From Blautia pseudococcoides (lineage in GTDB: Bacteria; Bacillota; Clostridia; Lachnospirales; Lachnospiraceae), in the NCBI RefSeq assembly GCF_001689125.2, contig NZ_CP015405.2:339001-403000 (forward strand): 64,000 nt of DNA, in the 5' to 3' direction. This document shows, piece by piece, positions 45,533 through 53,823 of the stretch (position 1 is the first letter of the stretch; every line of letters starts with the position of its first letter). Below the pieces are notes generated by a model. That model was not told the origin of the DNA, made no database searches, and worked only from the letters and a program-made list of their open reading frames with translations. The translations under genes were made by a program, and so were the position numbers.

Positions 45533-45559
45533 TGCCGCATTTCTTAGAAAAATGCGGCA
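45533..45559 (+). other. leader hairpin before the TnpB-like gene
   Basis: TGCCGCATTT and AAATGCGGCA form a perfect 10-bp stem 20 nt before the start codon. No T-run follows, so it is more likely a regulatory hairpin or a former IS200/IS605 end than a terminator. Confidence 0.5.
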
Positions 45560-45579
45560 CTTAAAAAACAGGTTATTGG

Positions 45580-46803
45580 ATGAAAACAGGATTTTGCATT
45601 AAGACAATAAAATATCAACTGCGATGTTCCCATGCAGAGTGGTTTGTCAGTACGGAAGGATATTATCGGGATGTTCTGAATTTTTATTATCACCTGCTTT
45701 TACACCAGAAGGAGCTTTGGGATTTGAATTCCTTTCAAATGCAAAGGGAACTGGAATGTCTGACAATAGAAGGCAGGGATGGAAGAAAACCAGAATACCC
45801 CCTTCCTTTTTCCAAGGTGCCGCTCTATTTCAGGCGCTCAGCTATTAATAAGGCGATTGGATGTCTGAAAAGTTATCTGGGATTGAGCCGGTCTGTGGAT
45901 AAGACGGAGGAATATAATCCGCCTCTGCCTGAAACCATTAATGCCTCACTTACTTATTTCAAAGGAATGTATAGAGAATTTACAGATACCGGAATTACCT
46001 TAAAAGTTTGGGATGGTAGCAGCTGGCACTGGATGGAATGCCGGCTGAAGGGAATTCCGTTCCCGGCAAATGCTGTGGTTTTATCTCCGTCAGTTGTTCT
46101 GGACAGTAAAATCTGCTGGCTTCATGTTCCTGTAAAAAAGGAAACAACAGATGCAAGAAATGCAAAGGAACGAATGAAAAGTGGTGATAATATCTGCAGC
46201 GTTCAATTTACAAATACAGATATTTTTGCCATGTGCTGCGTTATGGATGGGGATGGGAAACAGTTGGCAGTCCGTACCTGCCGGGGCGGTGATGCATATC
46301 GCCATCAATGCCGGAGGCTTCTGGATAAAATAGAATTCTCCAGACAGTATACGGATAAAGACAATGTGGAGCAGCCAAATAAAAAATATTACATACATCT
46401 AAAGAATCTGTCTGAATATTATGCCCATAACGTGAGCCGCGAAATCGTGGATCTCTGTGTGGAAAACAAAGTGAAAGTGATAGTCCTTCCGTTGTATCAT
46501 GCCGATTTCAGCAGAATGGTACAGTATCGCACTGGTAATTTTACGCCTTTGCATTTGAGCAGCGGGATAAGAGCATATTTGAAATATAAGGCATGGGAGG
46601 CAGGGATTATTGTACTGGAACATAGTGCAGACCATACAAGCAGCCGATGTGCCATATGCGGCGGAACTGTGAAAAAACAGGGAAGTCAATACATATGTGA
46701 AAATGGTCATCAAGGCAGCCGCTTTCTGAACAGTGCCAGAAATCTTGGAAAGAAATGCCAGGAGGATTTCAGGAAGAAGAGAGGGTGTTTAAATCAAATA
46801 TAA
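45580..46803 (+). CDS. TnpB-like protein with substituted RuvC catalytic residues
   Basis: 407 residues, the length of TnpB, the RNA-guided nuclease of IS200/IS605 elements. The TnpB layout is visible: a helical N-terminal part, a beta-rich block (about 140-190, ending SKICWLHVPVKKE), RuvC segments and a zinc finger (C357, C360, C373, H377). The RuvC-I strand reads SVQFTN, where VDLG-like sequence is expected (Asp to Gln209). RuvC-II reads VIVLPLY, where VIVFE is usual (Glu to Pro304). RuvC-III reads GSRFLNSARNLG, where NADLNAARNI is usual (Asp to Phe382). All three metal ligands thus appear lost while the fold is kept. No tnpA is present. It precedes a structured non-coding region and the polysaccharide cluster on the same strand. 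Its ribosome-binding site is weak (CAGG). A role as RNA-guided repressor is inference. Confidence 0.75.
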   Translation: MKTGFCIKTIKYQLRCSHAEWFVSTEGYYRDVLNFYYHLLLHQKELWDLNSFQMQRELECLTIEGRDGRKPEYPLPFSKVPLYFRRSAINKAIGCLKSYLGLSRSVDKTEEYNPPLPETINASLTYFKGMYREFTDTGITLKVWDGSSWHWMECRLKGIPFPANAVVLSPSVVLDSKICWLHVPVKKETTDARNAKERMKSGDNICSVQFTNTDIFAMCCVMDGDGKQLAVRTCRGGDAYRHQCRRLLDKIEFSRQYTDKDNVEQPNKKYYIHLKNLSEYYAHNVSREIVDLCVENKVKVIVLPLYHADFSRMVQYRTGNFTPLHLSSGIRAYLKYKAWEAGIIVLEHSADHTSSRCAICGGTVKKQGSQYICENGHQGSRFLNSARNLGKKCQEDFRKKRGCLNQI

Positions 46804-46837
46804 ATTTGATAAGTAATAATATATATATTCGCGCATG

Positions 46838-47024
46838 TGCCATTTTTCCAAATGGCAGGATGATGGAATGGAATATAGGTGTGTTATGCACTCTTATATA
46901 GATACCGGGAAACCGGAAAAGAGCAGATTCCAAAGGCATCTGTTCTTCGGTAGAATATCGCCGGCTGGCTCCACGTGGGGTCAGCAGAGAATTGTCCGTT
47001 CGCGGTTGGACAGACAATATTCAA
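46838..47024 (+). ncRNA. candidate guide (omega-type) RNA downstream of the TnpB-like gene
   Basis: A gene-free stretch packed with stems: TGCCATTT-TTCC-AAATGGCA; CCGG-GAAA-CCGG inside CTCTT/AAGAG; CAGAT/ATCTG; TGGCTCC-ACG-TGGGGTCA; and ATTGTC/GACAAT enclosing CCG-TTCG-CGG. It ends in ATATTCAA, like the right ends (TCAA) of IS608-type elements. There TnpB guide-RNA scaffolds finish and the guide begins. A guide would then start near 47025 (AGTAATAAAAGATAAA). Confidence 0.5.
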
Positions 47025-47067
47025 AGTAATAAAAGATAAAAGGTAATGGTTCAGTCTTTACTGGCTG

Positions 47068-47178
47068 ATGGTAAGTAAGTATACAGCAGCCAGGCAAAAT
47101 CCCCATGGTGAAGGTGATCCTGCATGGATTTTTGCCCGAAACGGTGAAGATACGGAACATTTGAGAAAAAAGCTGTAA
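47068..47178 (+). CDS. possible 36-aa frame or gene remnant
   Basis: ATG-initiated frame MVSKYTAARQNPHGEGDP, then AWIFARNGEDTEHLRKKL and a stop, reading like a protein C-terminus. There is no good ribosome-binding site. It may be a relic of a deleted gene or the 3' flank of the RNA locus. Confidence 0.2.
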   Translation: MVSKYTAARQNPHGEGDPAWIFARNGEDTEHLRKKL

Positions 47179-47207
47179 AGAGATTTGGAAATATGAGGGG
47201 AGAAATT

Positions 47208-49463
47208 ATGTGGCAGATAATCCTTGTGCTGCTGCTTCTGCTGGTTCTGTTCCTGTTTGTGATGGTGTTTGCTTTGGCGAAGATCAATTCCGGGGACAGA
47301 AAGAGAGAGGATAATGAGCAGGAGGCGTTTATTCGTAATAGTCATAATGTGGAAAAAGCCGAAAATGCGGGCAGTGATACCAGCATAGTCCATAATGAGG
47401 AAAAGAAATGGAATGCAGCACTGGTGAATGAGGAAAGAGACAGCATGCAGAAAGAGCTGATGCGGAAAGCCGGTAAAAAGAAAAAGGTTATGGAACACTG
47501 GCAGGCAATTGCGCTTTGGCTGATGCTTTACGATATTGTGGCTGTGAATGCGGCCTATATTGTGGCTTTATGGGTAAGATTTGACTGCAGGTATTCTTTG
47601 ATTCCTGATGTTTATCTGAGGGCATTTTTGAAGTTTGCGCCATGGTATACGGTGTTTAGCATTGTGGTTTATTGGGTGTTGAGGCTGTATAAGAGTGTTT
47701 GGCGGTTTGCCAGTTTTAGTGAGTTGTTCCGGATTGGGGCGGCGAATATTTTGACTGGGTTGTTTCAGATCATTGGGATCACCTTGTTTTTGAAAAGAAT
47801 GCCTATTTCGTATTATCTGTTTGGGATAATGCTGCAGTTTGTGTTTACGGTTGCAGTTCGGTTCTCTTATCGGTTTATTTTGTTGGAGCGAAATCGAAAT
47901 AAACAGAATGAGGAGGATGCGGTTCTTCACCGGGTCATGCTGATTGGGGCAGGAGCTGCGGGTCAGATCATTATACGGGATTTAAACCGGGCCAGTGAGG
48001 TGAAGGCAAAGGTTTGCTGCATTATTGACGATAATCCGAATAAGACGGGGCGTTACATAGAAGGGATTCCCATTGTTGGGAACAGGGACGATATTCTGCT
48101 GAGTGCAGATAAATATAAGATTGATCAGATTTTACTTGCAATTCCCAGTGCTTCGGCTGAGGAGAAGAGAGATATTCTCAATATTTGTAAGGAGACTGGG
48201 TGTGAACTGAAGATACTTCCCGGGATTTATCAGCTGGTAAATGGGGAAGTGGCGATAAGTAAAATGAAGAATGTGGCTGTGGAGGATTTACTGGGAAGAG
48301 ATCCGATTAAGGTCAATATGGAGGAAATCTTCCATGCACTGCAAAATAAGGCGATCCTTGTTACCGGCGGGGGTGGGTCTATTGGAAGCGAACTGTGCAG
48401 GCAGATTGCGGCCCATGGTCCGAAACGGCTGGTTATCTTTGATATTTACGAGAATAATGCGTATGACATTGAGCAGGAGCTGAGGAGGAAATATCCGAAG
48501 CTGGATTTGGTGGTTTTGATCGGGTCGGTGAGGGACAGCAGAAGAGTGAACAGTGTGTTTGCGGAGTACCGACCGGATGTGGTTTATCATGCGGCGGCTC
48601 ATAAGCATGTGCCATTGATGGAGACAAGTCCTTGTGAAGCGATAAAGAATAATGTTTTGGGGACGTATAAAACGGCCAGTGCGGCGCTGCAGAGTGGGTG
48701 TGAAAAGTTTGTGCTGATCAGTACGGATAAGGCTGTCAATCCTACGAATATTATGGGGGCCAGTAAACGGTTGTGTGAGATGGTGATACAGACTATGGAC
48801 AGGCTGGGTAAGCAGGGAAATCCGGTTGTGCTGCCGGATTTGAATGGCCATGAAGAGAACGTTGATTATGATATGGCTGCAGTTACAAGGGAACCCGGGG
48901 CTGAAAAGGAAGAAAGCAGAAGGAAGCCTACGGATTTTGTGGCGGTGCGGTTTGGGAATGTGCTTGGAAGTAATGGGTCTGTGATTCCGTTGTTTAAGAA
49001 ACAGATAGAAGCGGGCGGGCCGGTTACGGTTACACACCCGGATATCATTCGGTATTTTATGACAATACCGGAGGCAGTGAGTCTTGTGCTGCAGGCGGGG
49101 ACGTATGCAGAAGGGGGAGAAATATTTGTACTGGATATGGGGGCACCGGTGAAGATTGACACGTTGGCTAGGAATCTGATAAAGCTGTCGGGGTATAAAC
49201 CGGATGTGGATATTTCGGTTGTATATACTGGGTTGAGGCCCGGGGAGAAGCTTTATGAAGAGAAACTGATGGCGGAGGAAGGGATGAAGACTACGCCGAA
49301 TAAGTTGATACATATTGGGAGTCCGATCCCGTTTGATACGGAGAAATTCATGAAGGATTTGGAACAACTGGCTTGTGCTTCTTATAACAATCAAGAGGAT
49401 ATCTATAAGTTAGTGAAAATGGTGGTTCCAACCTATAGAAAGGATAAACTCTTACAAAGCTGA
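47208..49463 (+). CDS. membrane nucleotide-sugar 4,6-dehydratase (CapD/PglF/WbpM type)
   Basis: Probably converts UDP-GlcNAc to UDP-4-keto-6-deoxy-GlcNAc. 751 residues: an extra N-terminal helix and charged linker (about 1-95), four membrane helices (about 95-220), a CoA-binding-like Rossmann domain (GAGAAGQIIIRDL), then the SDR domain with TGGGGSIGSELCRQI and the catalytic STDKAVNPTNIMGASKR, where Met replaces the usual Tyr as in WbpM. A charged insertion of ~35 residues (LNGHEENVDYDMAAVTREPG and following) interrupts the SDR domain before DFVAVRFGNVLGSNG. The start is the ATG after GGGGAG. First gene of the cluster. Confidence 0.92.
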   Translation: MWQIILVLLLLLVLFLFVMVFALAKINSGDRKREDNEQEAFIRNSHNVEKAENAGSDTSIVHNEEKKWNAALVNEERDSMQKELMRKAGKKKKVMEHWQAIALWLMLYDIVAVNAAYIVALWVRFDCRYSLIPDVYLRAFLKFAPWYTVFSIVVYWVLRLYKSVWRFASFSELFRIGAANILTGLFQIIGITLFLKRMPISYYLFGIMLQFVFTVAVRFSYRFILLERNRNKQNEEDAVLHRVMLIGAGAAGQIIIRDLNRASEVKAKVCCIIDDNPNKTGRYIEGIPIVGNRDDILLSADKYKIDQILLAIPSASAEEKRDILNICKETGCELKILPGIYQLVNGEVAISKMKNVAVEDLLGRDPIKVNMEEIFHALQNKAILVTGGGGSIGSELCRQIAAHGPKRLVIFDIYENNAYDIEQELRRKYPKLDLVVLIGSVRDSRRVNSVFAEYRPDVVYHAAAHKHVPLMETSPCEAIKNNVLGTYKTASAALQSGCEKFVLISTDKAVNPTNIMGASKRLCEMVIQTMDRLGKQGNPVVLPDLNGHEENVDYDMAAVTREPGAEKEESRRKPTDFVAVRFGNVLGSNGSVIPLFKKQIEAGGPVTVTHPDIIRYFMTIPEAVSLVLQAGTYAEGGEIFVLDMGAPVKIDTLARNLIKLSGYKPDVDISVVYTGLRPGEKLYEEKLMAEEGMKTTPNKLIHIGSPIPFDTEKFMKDLEQLACASYNNQEDIYKLVKMVVPTYRKDKLLQS

Positions 49464-49589
49464 AATTAAAAAGAGTGTTTGATGAAATGATTTAAACATG
49501 GGATGCACTGGAAACTATAAGAAATAAATTAATCGGGAACTGGGTTTCTTTAATGATTGATCAAAGAATAGAGAGAGGGATAAGGCGAT

Positions 49590-50816
49590 ATGAGAAAAAT
49601 CCAATTTAGTCCGCCTGATATAACGGATGCTGAAATAAATGAAGTTGTATCGGCACTTAAGTCTGGATGGATAACAACTGGGCCTAGAACTAAAGAACTG
49701 GAAAGACTAGTGGCCGATTGGAGTGGTACATCTAAAGCGGTCTGCTTAAATTCTAATACAGCTTGTGCAGAAATGACATTGCGGATTTTAGGGGTGGGTA
49801 TTGGTGATGAAGTAATTGTGCCGGCATATACATATACAGCATCGGCTTCGGTTGCAGCCCATGTAGGTGCAAAAATCATTATGATTGACTGCGAACCGGG
49901 TAAATTTACAATGGATTATGAAAAGTTAGAAGCGGCAATAACAGAAAAAACTAAAGTTATTATACCCGTTGATTTATTTGGGATTCCAGCGGACTATGAG
50001 TGCATTATGAAAATTGTTGAAAAGAAAAAGAATATTTTTCTACCATCCAATAATAGGATTCAGCAGGCTATTGGCAGAGTGATTGTTATGGCAGACGGGG
50101 CGCATTCTTTCGGTGCTGAGTATAAAGGAAAATCAGTTGCTAAATATCCTGATTTTATGAATTATAGTTTTCATGCTGTAAAGAATCTAACAACAGCGGA
50201 AGGTGGAGCTGTTGTGTGGAATGACATAGATGGTATTGACAATGATAAATTATATCAAATTTATATGCTGTTGAGTTTACACGGTCAGAGTAAGGATGCA
50301 TTGGCTAAAACACAGTTAGGGGCATGGGAATATGATATTGTAGAACCTTGGTTTAAGTGCAATATGACAGACATTCACGCAGGTATCGGTTTGGGTCAAT
50401 TACGCCGATATGAGAGTATTTTGAAACGCCGAAAAAGTATAATTACAAGAATGGATGATGCTTTTAAGAACCTTCCTGTAGAAGTGCTGAGTCACTATAC
50501 GGATGATTATAAGGGATCAGGTCATCTCTATATTATGAGGCTGTTTGATTATAATGGAAGTGCTTTAAATTGTGAAACAAGAAATAATTTTATTGTGGAG
50601 ATGGCAAAAATGGGAGTCGCAACAAATGTTCACTATAAGCCGTTACCGATGCATACAGGGTATCAAAAGCTAGGATTTAACATTAATGATTATCCGAATG
50701 CCTATGATCAATTTAAAAATGAAATAACACTGCCGCTGCATACTTGTTTAAGTGATGAGGATGTTGAATATGTAATTGAATGTGTTAGAAAAGTTGTCAA
50801 ACATTTATTAGGGTAG
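49590..50816 (+). CDS. DegT/DnrJ/EryC1-family sugar aminotransferase
   Basis: PLP-dependent transfer of an amino group to a keto-sugar nucleotide; 408 residues. The PLP-binding Lys is in SFHAVKNLTTAEGG; other landmarks are GWITTGPRTKELE, VIVPAYTYTASA and ADGAHSFGA. Following the dehydratase gene, its likely substrate is the 4-keto-6-deoxy product, giving a 4-amino sugar as in bacillosamine-type pathways. The ATG has a moderate site (AAGG). From here on the cluster is visibly more AT-rich than the preceding genes. Confidence 0.9.
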   Translation: MRKIQFSPPDITDAEINEVVSALKSGWITTGPRTKELERLVADWSGTSKAVCLNSNTACAEMTLRILGVGIGDEVIVPAYTYTASASVAAHVGAKIIMIDCEPGKFTMDYEKLEAAITEKTKVIIPVDLFGIPADYECIMKIVEKKKNIFLPSNNRIQQAIGRVIVMADGAHSFGAEYKGKSVAKYPDFMNYSFHAVKNLTTAEGGAVVWNDIDGIDNDKLYQIYMLLSLHGQSKDALAKTQLGAWEYDIVEPWFKCNMTDIHAGIGLGQLRRYESILKRRKSIITRMDDAFKNLPVEVLSHYTDDYKGSGHLYIMRLFDYNGSALNCETRNNFIVEMAKMGVATNVHYKPLPMHTGYQKLGFNINDYPNAYDQFKNEITLPLHTCLSDEDVEYVIECVRKVVKHLLG

Positions 50817-50894
50817 AGTTTAATGAACAAGGGTAAGAATATGGAAAGGATTATGTATAGAACAAATACATAATCATCAGAAAGAGAGGGACTT

Positions 50895-51902
50895 ATGGTT
50901 ATTATTATTGGAGCATCAAGTTTTATTGGTGTACACACAGTTGATGAATTTATAAAACAGGGGTGTGAAGTTCTTGTTACAGGAAGAAATAATAAATTCC
51001 GTGAACATTACGAGAGATTAGGAGTTAAATATGAAAACCTGGACCTGGTGAATCCGGAAGATTTTGAAAAACTTCCTACAGAAAATGTAGAAGGAATTAT
51101 TTTATTATCCGGTTTACTGCCGGCGAATGCGCAGGTGAATTTGGATGAAGATGAAAATGCAGCAGATTATTTCAAAGTTAATACAATTGGAACTATAAAT
51201 GTTCTGGAATATTGCAGGCGCAACGGAATTAATAGGTTGATTTCTACCTCCTCGTATGCAGATGTGTGTAATTCATGGACTGCGGAAAAAGCATTAACAG
51301 AAGAGGAACCTAGGTCATTTTCATTTAAAGGAGATCATGCTGTATATGTACTGTCAAAGAATGCAGCTTGCGATGTAATGGAATATTATAATCAGCAGCA
51401 CGGAATGAGTAATGCTGTATTTCGTTTTCCGCCGGTTTACGGTGTAGGACCGCATGGCTCCTTATTTATCAATGGAAAGTATGTAAAATCAGGTCTGCAG
51501 ATATTTATGGATAAAGCATCAAAAGGTGAAGACATTACGATTTATGGTAATAAGAATTTAAGCCGTGATGTGGTCTATGTAAAAGATGTGGCCCATGCAT
51601 TTTATTTGGCAATAAAGAGTGAAAAAACATATGGTTTGTACAATATGACATCAGGAAAGGGCGTGACATTACAAGAACAGGCAGAAGTAATAGCTGAATT
51701 GTTTGCTGAGACTCCGGATAAAATGTCAAAGATTGTTTATAAACCAGAGATTCAAAACAACACACCATCCTATTTGTTTAGTATGGAAAAAGCAAAAAGA
51801 GATTTCGGGTTCGAGCCAGCATTCCGGGATTTTAAGACCATGATGAATGATTATAAAAAGGATCTGGATACCCATAAATATCAAAACCTATTCAACTATT
51901 AG
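50895..51902 (+). CDS. NAD-dependent epimerase/dehydratase (extended SDR)
   Basis: 335-residue short-chain dehydrogenase acting on a nucleotide sugar. The N-terminal glycine motif is modified (IIIGASSFIGVHTVDE). The catalytic region has Ser in LISTSSYAD and a YVLSKNAACDV segment for Tyr/Lys. The C-terminal part binds the sugar nucleotide (FRFPPVYGVGP). The exact reaction is unclear. GAGAGGGA precedes the ATG. Confidence 0.85.
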   Translation: MVIIIGASSFIGVHTVDEFIKQGCEVLVTGRNNKFREHYERLGVKYENLDLVNPEDFEKLPTENVEGIILLSGLLPANAQVNLDEDENAADYFKVNTIGTINVLEYCRRNGINRLISTSSYADVCNSWTAEKALTEEEPRSFSFKGDHAVYVLSKNAACDVMEYYNQQHGMSNAVFRFPPVYGVGPHGSLFINGKYVKSGLQIFMDKASKGEDITIYGNKNLSRDVVYVKDVAHAFYLAIKSEKTYGLYNMTSGKGVTLQEQAEVIAELFAETPDKMSKIVYKPEIQNNTPSYLFSMEKAKRDFGFEPAFRDFKTMMNDYKKDLDTHKYQNLFNY

Positions 51903-51958
51903 AAAGGCCAGAGAGTCCATCCAGTATTTAATTTGTGTAGGAGGAAAGAGAAAAAAAT

Positions 51959-52615
51959 ATGTACAATAACGTAAAAAGAGTAATTGATTTATTGATTTCT
52001 TTGATGATCTTTCCTGTTTTATTGTTTTTGATAGTGATCGTAGGTGTATTAATAAAATTGGATGACCAGGGTCCTGTTTTTTATATGGCTGATCGGATTG
52101 GTTATCATGGAAGAATCTTTAAAATGTTTAAGTTTCGATCAATGAAAGTAAATGCGCCGGATTTAAGATATGCGGATGGCTCTACATATAATTCTAAAAA
52201 TGATTCTCGCGTTACTAAAGTCGGACGTTTTTTGCGTAAAACCAGTATTGATGAGATACCGCAGCTTTTGAATGTTTTGCATGGTGATATGGCGCTTATA
52301 GGACCAAGACCAGATAGTGCCTTTTATCTGAGCGAGTACACAGAGGAGGAGCGAATAATTTTAAATGTTCGTCCGGGAATCACGGGATACAATCAGGCTA
52401 TCAATCGTAACGCAGTTGGAACAAAGGAAAAGTTAGAGAATGATATTTTTTATGTTAAGAATATGTCATTTTGGTTTGATATAAAAATTATTTTTATGAC
52501 AGTGAGAAGTGTACTTATTTCAAAAAATGTATATCGCGATGATGCGGATAAGGGGAATAAAGCAGAAAGAGAAAATACGATCGGGAAAAAGAGAGTTCCA
52601 AAAGGGGAAAAATAA
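51959..52615 (+). CDS. initiating sugar-phosphate transferase (PglC/WcaJ family)
   Basis: Transfers the first sugar-1-phosphate from a UDP-sugar to undecaprenyl phosphate on the inner face of the membrane. 218 residues, the short monotopic form: one membrane segment (about 8-32), then the conserved core FKFRSMKVNAPD, KTSIDEIPQLLNVLHGDMAL, GPRPDS and NVRPGITGYNQA. It lacks the N-terminal multi-helix domain of WcaJ. AGGAGG is ~13 nt upstream of the ATG. It overlaps closely with the next gene (2-nt gap). Confidence 0.93.
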   Translation: MYNNVKRVIDLLISLMIFPVLLFLIVIVGVLIKLDDQGPVFYMADRIGYHGRIFKMFKFRSMKVNAPDLRYADGSTYNSKNDSRVTKVGRFLRKTSIDEIPQLLNVLHGDMALIGPRPDSAFYLSEYTEEERIILNVRPGITGYNQAINRNAVGTKEKLENDIFYVKNMSFWFDIKIIFMTVRSVLISKNVYRDDADKGNKAERENTIGKKRVPKGEK

Positions 52616-52617
52616 AA

Positions 52618-53820
52618 ATGAAAAAAATAATGATTTTAGGGGCTGGTATTCTTCAATTACCTGCAATAAAAAAGGCAAAAGAAATGGGTCTGCAAGTCAT
52701 TGCAGTTGATATGGATGCGGAAGCGGTTGGATTTAAAGAAAAAGATGTTGTATGCGAAGTGATAAGTACCATTGATACAGAAAAGATATTAAATGCCGCT
52801 AAAAGATATGGTATTGACGGTATTATGACGCTTGCCAGCGATATGCCGATACGTTCAGTGGCTATTGTTGCAAAAGAAATGGGACTTGTCGGCATCTCAG
52901 AACAGACAGCATTGAAAGCCACAAACAAAGCTTTTATGCGTCAATGTTTAAAAGAGCATGGGGTACCGGTTCCAGAGTTCTTTTGCGTTAATACAAGAGA
53001 AGAGTTTTCAAAAGCGATTGAACATTTTAAGTTGATAAATATAAATTGTATTGTAAAACCGGCAGACAATTCTGGGAGCAGAGGAGTAGATATGTTGTCA
53101 GATTTATCAGATGTGGAAGCATTAGGAAAAGCTTTTGCATATAGCAAAAGTTATTCCCGAAGTGGCGGTATTCTTGTTGAAGAATACATGGAAGGTCCTG
53201 AAGTTAGTGTTGAAACACTCAGTATTGATGGAGAGTGCCATATAATTCAGATCACAGATAAAATCACTACAAATGCTCCGTATTTTGTAGAAATGGGGCA
53301 TAGTGAACCGTCCGCGTTACCTGATGAAATCAAACAGAAAGTTATTCAAATAACGAAATCTGCTGTTAAGGCCATTGGAATAGAAAATGGTCCGTCACAT
53401 ACAGAACTTAAAATTACTGCTGAAGGCCCCAAAATTGTAGAGTTAGGCGCAAGACTGGGCGGTGATAATATTACAACACATTTAGTACCCCTGTCTACAG
53501 GAGTTAATATGGTTGAGTGCTGTATCCGGATTGCGATCGGTGATAAAGCCGATATAGAAAAAAAATATGATAAAGGTGCTGCTATACGATATTTGAAAGC
53601 CGATATTGGTGAGATTAAAGAAATTAAGGGTATTAATGATGCTGAAACGATGAAAGGCATTCAGCAAGTAAGCATTGTAAAAGGCGTTGGAAATCAGAGC
53701 ACGGAAATAAAGAGTAGTGTGGATCGTATTGGTTTTGTGATTGCTCAAGATATAACTGCAGATAAAGCTGTATACGATTGTATAACTGCGATAAAAAAGA
53801 TTGATATCAGAGTGGGATAA
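52618..53820 (+). CDS. ATP-grasp ligase
   Basis: 400 residues: a Rossmann-like N-terminal pre-ATP-grasp domain (MILGAGILQLPAIKKAKEMG), the ATP-grasp core (about 110-300) with NCIVKPADNSGSRGV and VEEYMEGPEVSVE, and metal-binding HTELKIT and IVELGARLGGD. Related enzymes ligate an amino acid or other carboxylate to an amine, so it may decorate an amino sugar of the repeat unit, though no substrate can be named. It is tightly packed, with 2-3 nt gaps on both sides. Confidence 0.87.
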   Translation: MKKIMILGAGILQLPAIKKAKEMGLQVIAVDMDAEAVGFKEKDVVCEVISTIDTEKILNAAKRYGIDGIMTLASDMPIRSVAIVAKEMGLVGISEQTALKATNKAFMRQCLKEHGVPVPEFFCVNTREEFSKAIEHFKLININCIVKPADNSGSRGVDMLSDLSDVEALGKAFAYSKSYSRSGGILVEEYMEGPEVSVETLSIDGECHIIQITDKITTNAPYFVEMGHSEPSALPDEIKQKVIQITKSAVKAIGIENGPSHTELKITAEGPKIVELGARLGGDNITTHLVPLSTGVNMVECCIRIAIGDKADIEKKYDKGAAIRYLKADIGEIKEIKGINDAETMKGIQQVSIVKGVGNQSTEIKSSVDRIGFVIAQDITADKAVYDCITAIKKIDIRVG

Positions 53821-53823
53821 AGG

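Larger units (their letters stand above)
45074..45549. repeat. 17-bp perfect inverted repeat bracketing the TnpB-like gene's promoter region
   Basis: TTCTAAGAAATGCGGCA at 45074-45090 and its exact reverse complement at 45533-45549 enclose 442 bp of AT-rich, gene-free DNA with a promoter facing the TnpB-like gene. A third partial copy (AAATGCGGCACT, 45550-45561) makes the right side fold into a hairpin. Confidence 0.75.

Noticed and set aside
45580..46803. Ordinary active IS200/IS605 insertion with TnpB nuclease
   Set aside because: No tnpA is present and the three RuvC catalytic positions appear substituted.
48288..49394. Long minus-strand open frame (368 codons) opposite the CapD-like gene
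   Set aside because: Arg/His-rich antisense shadow of a clearly conserved gene.
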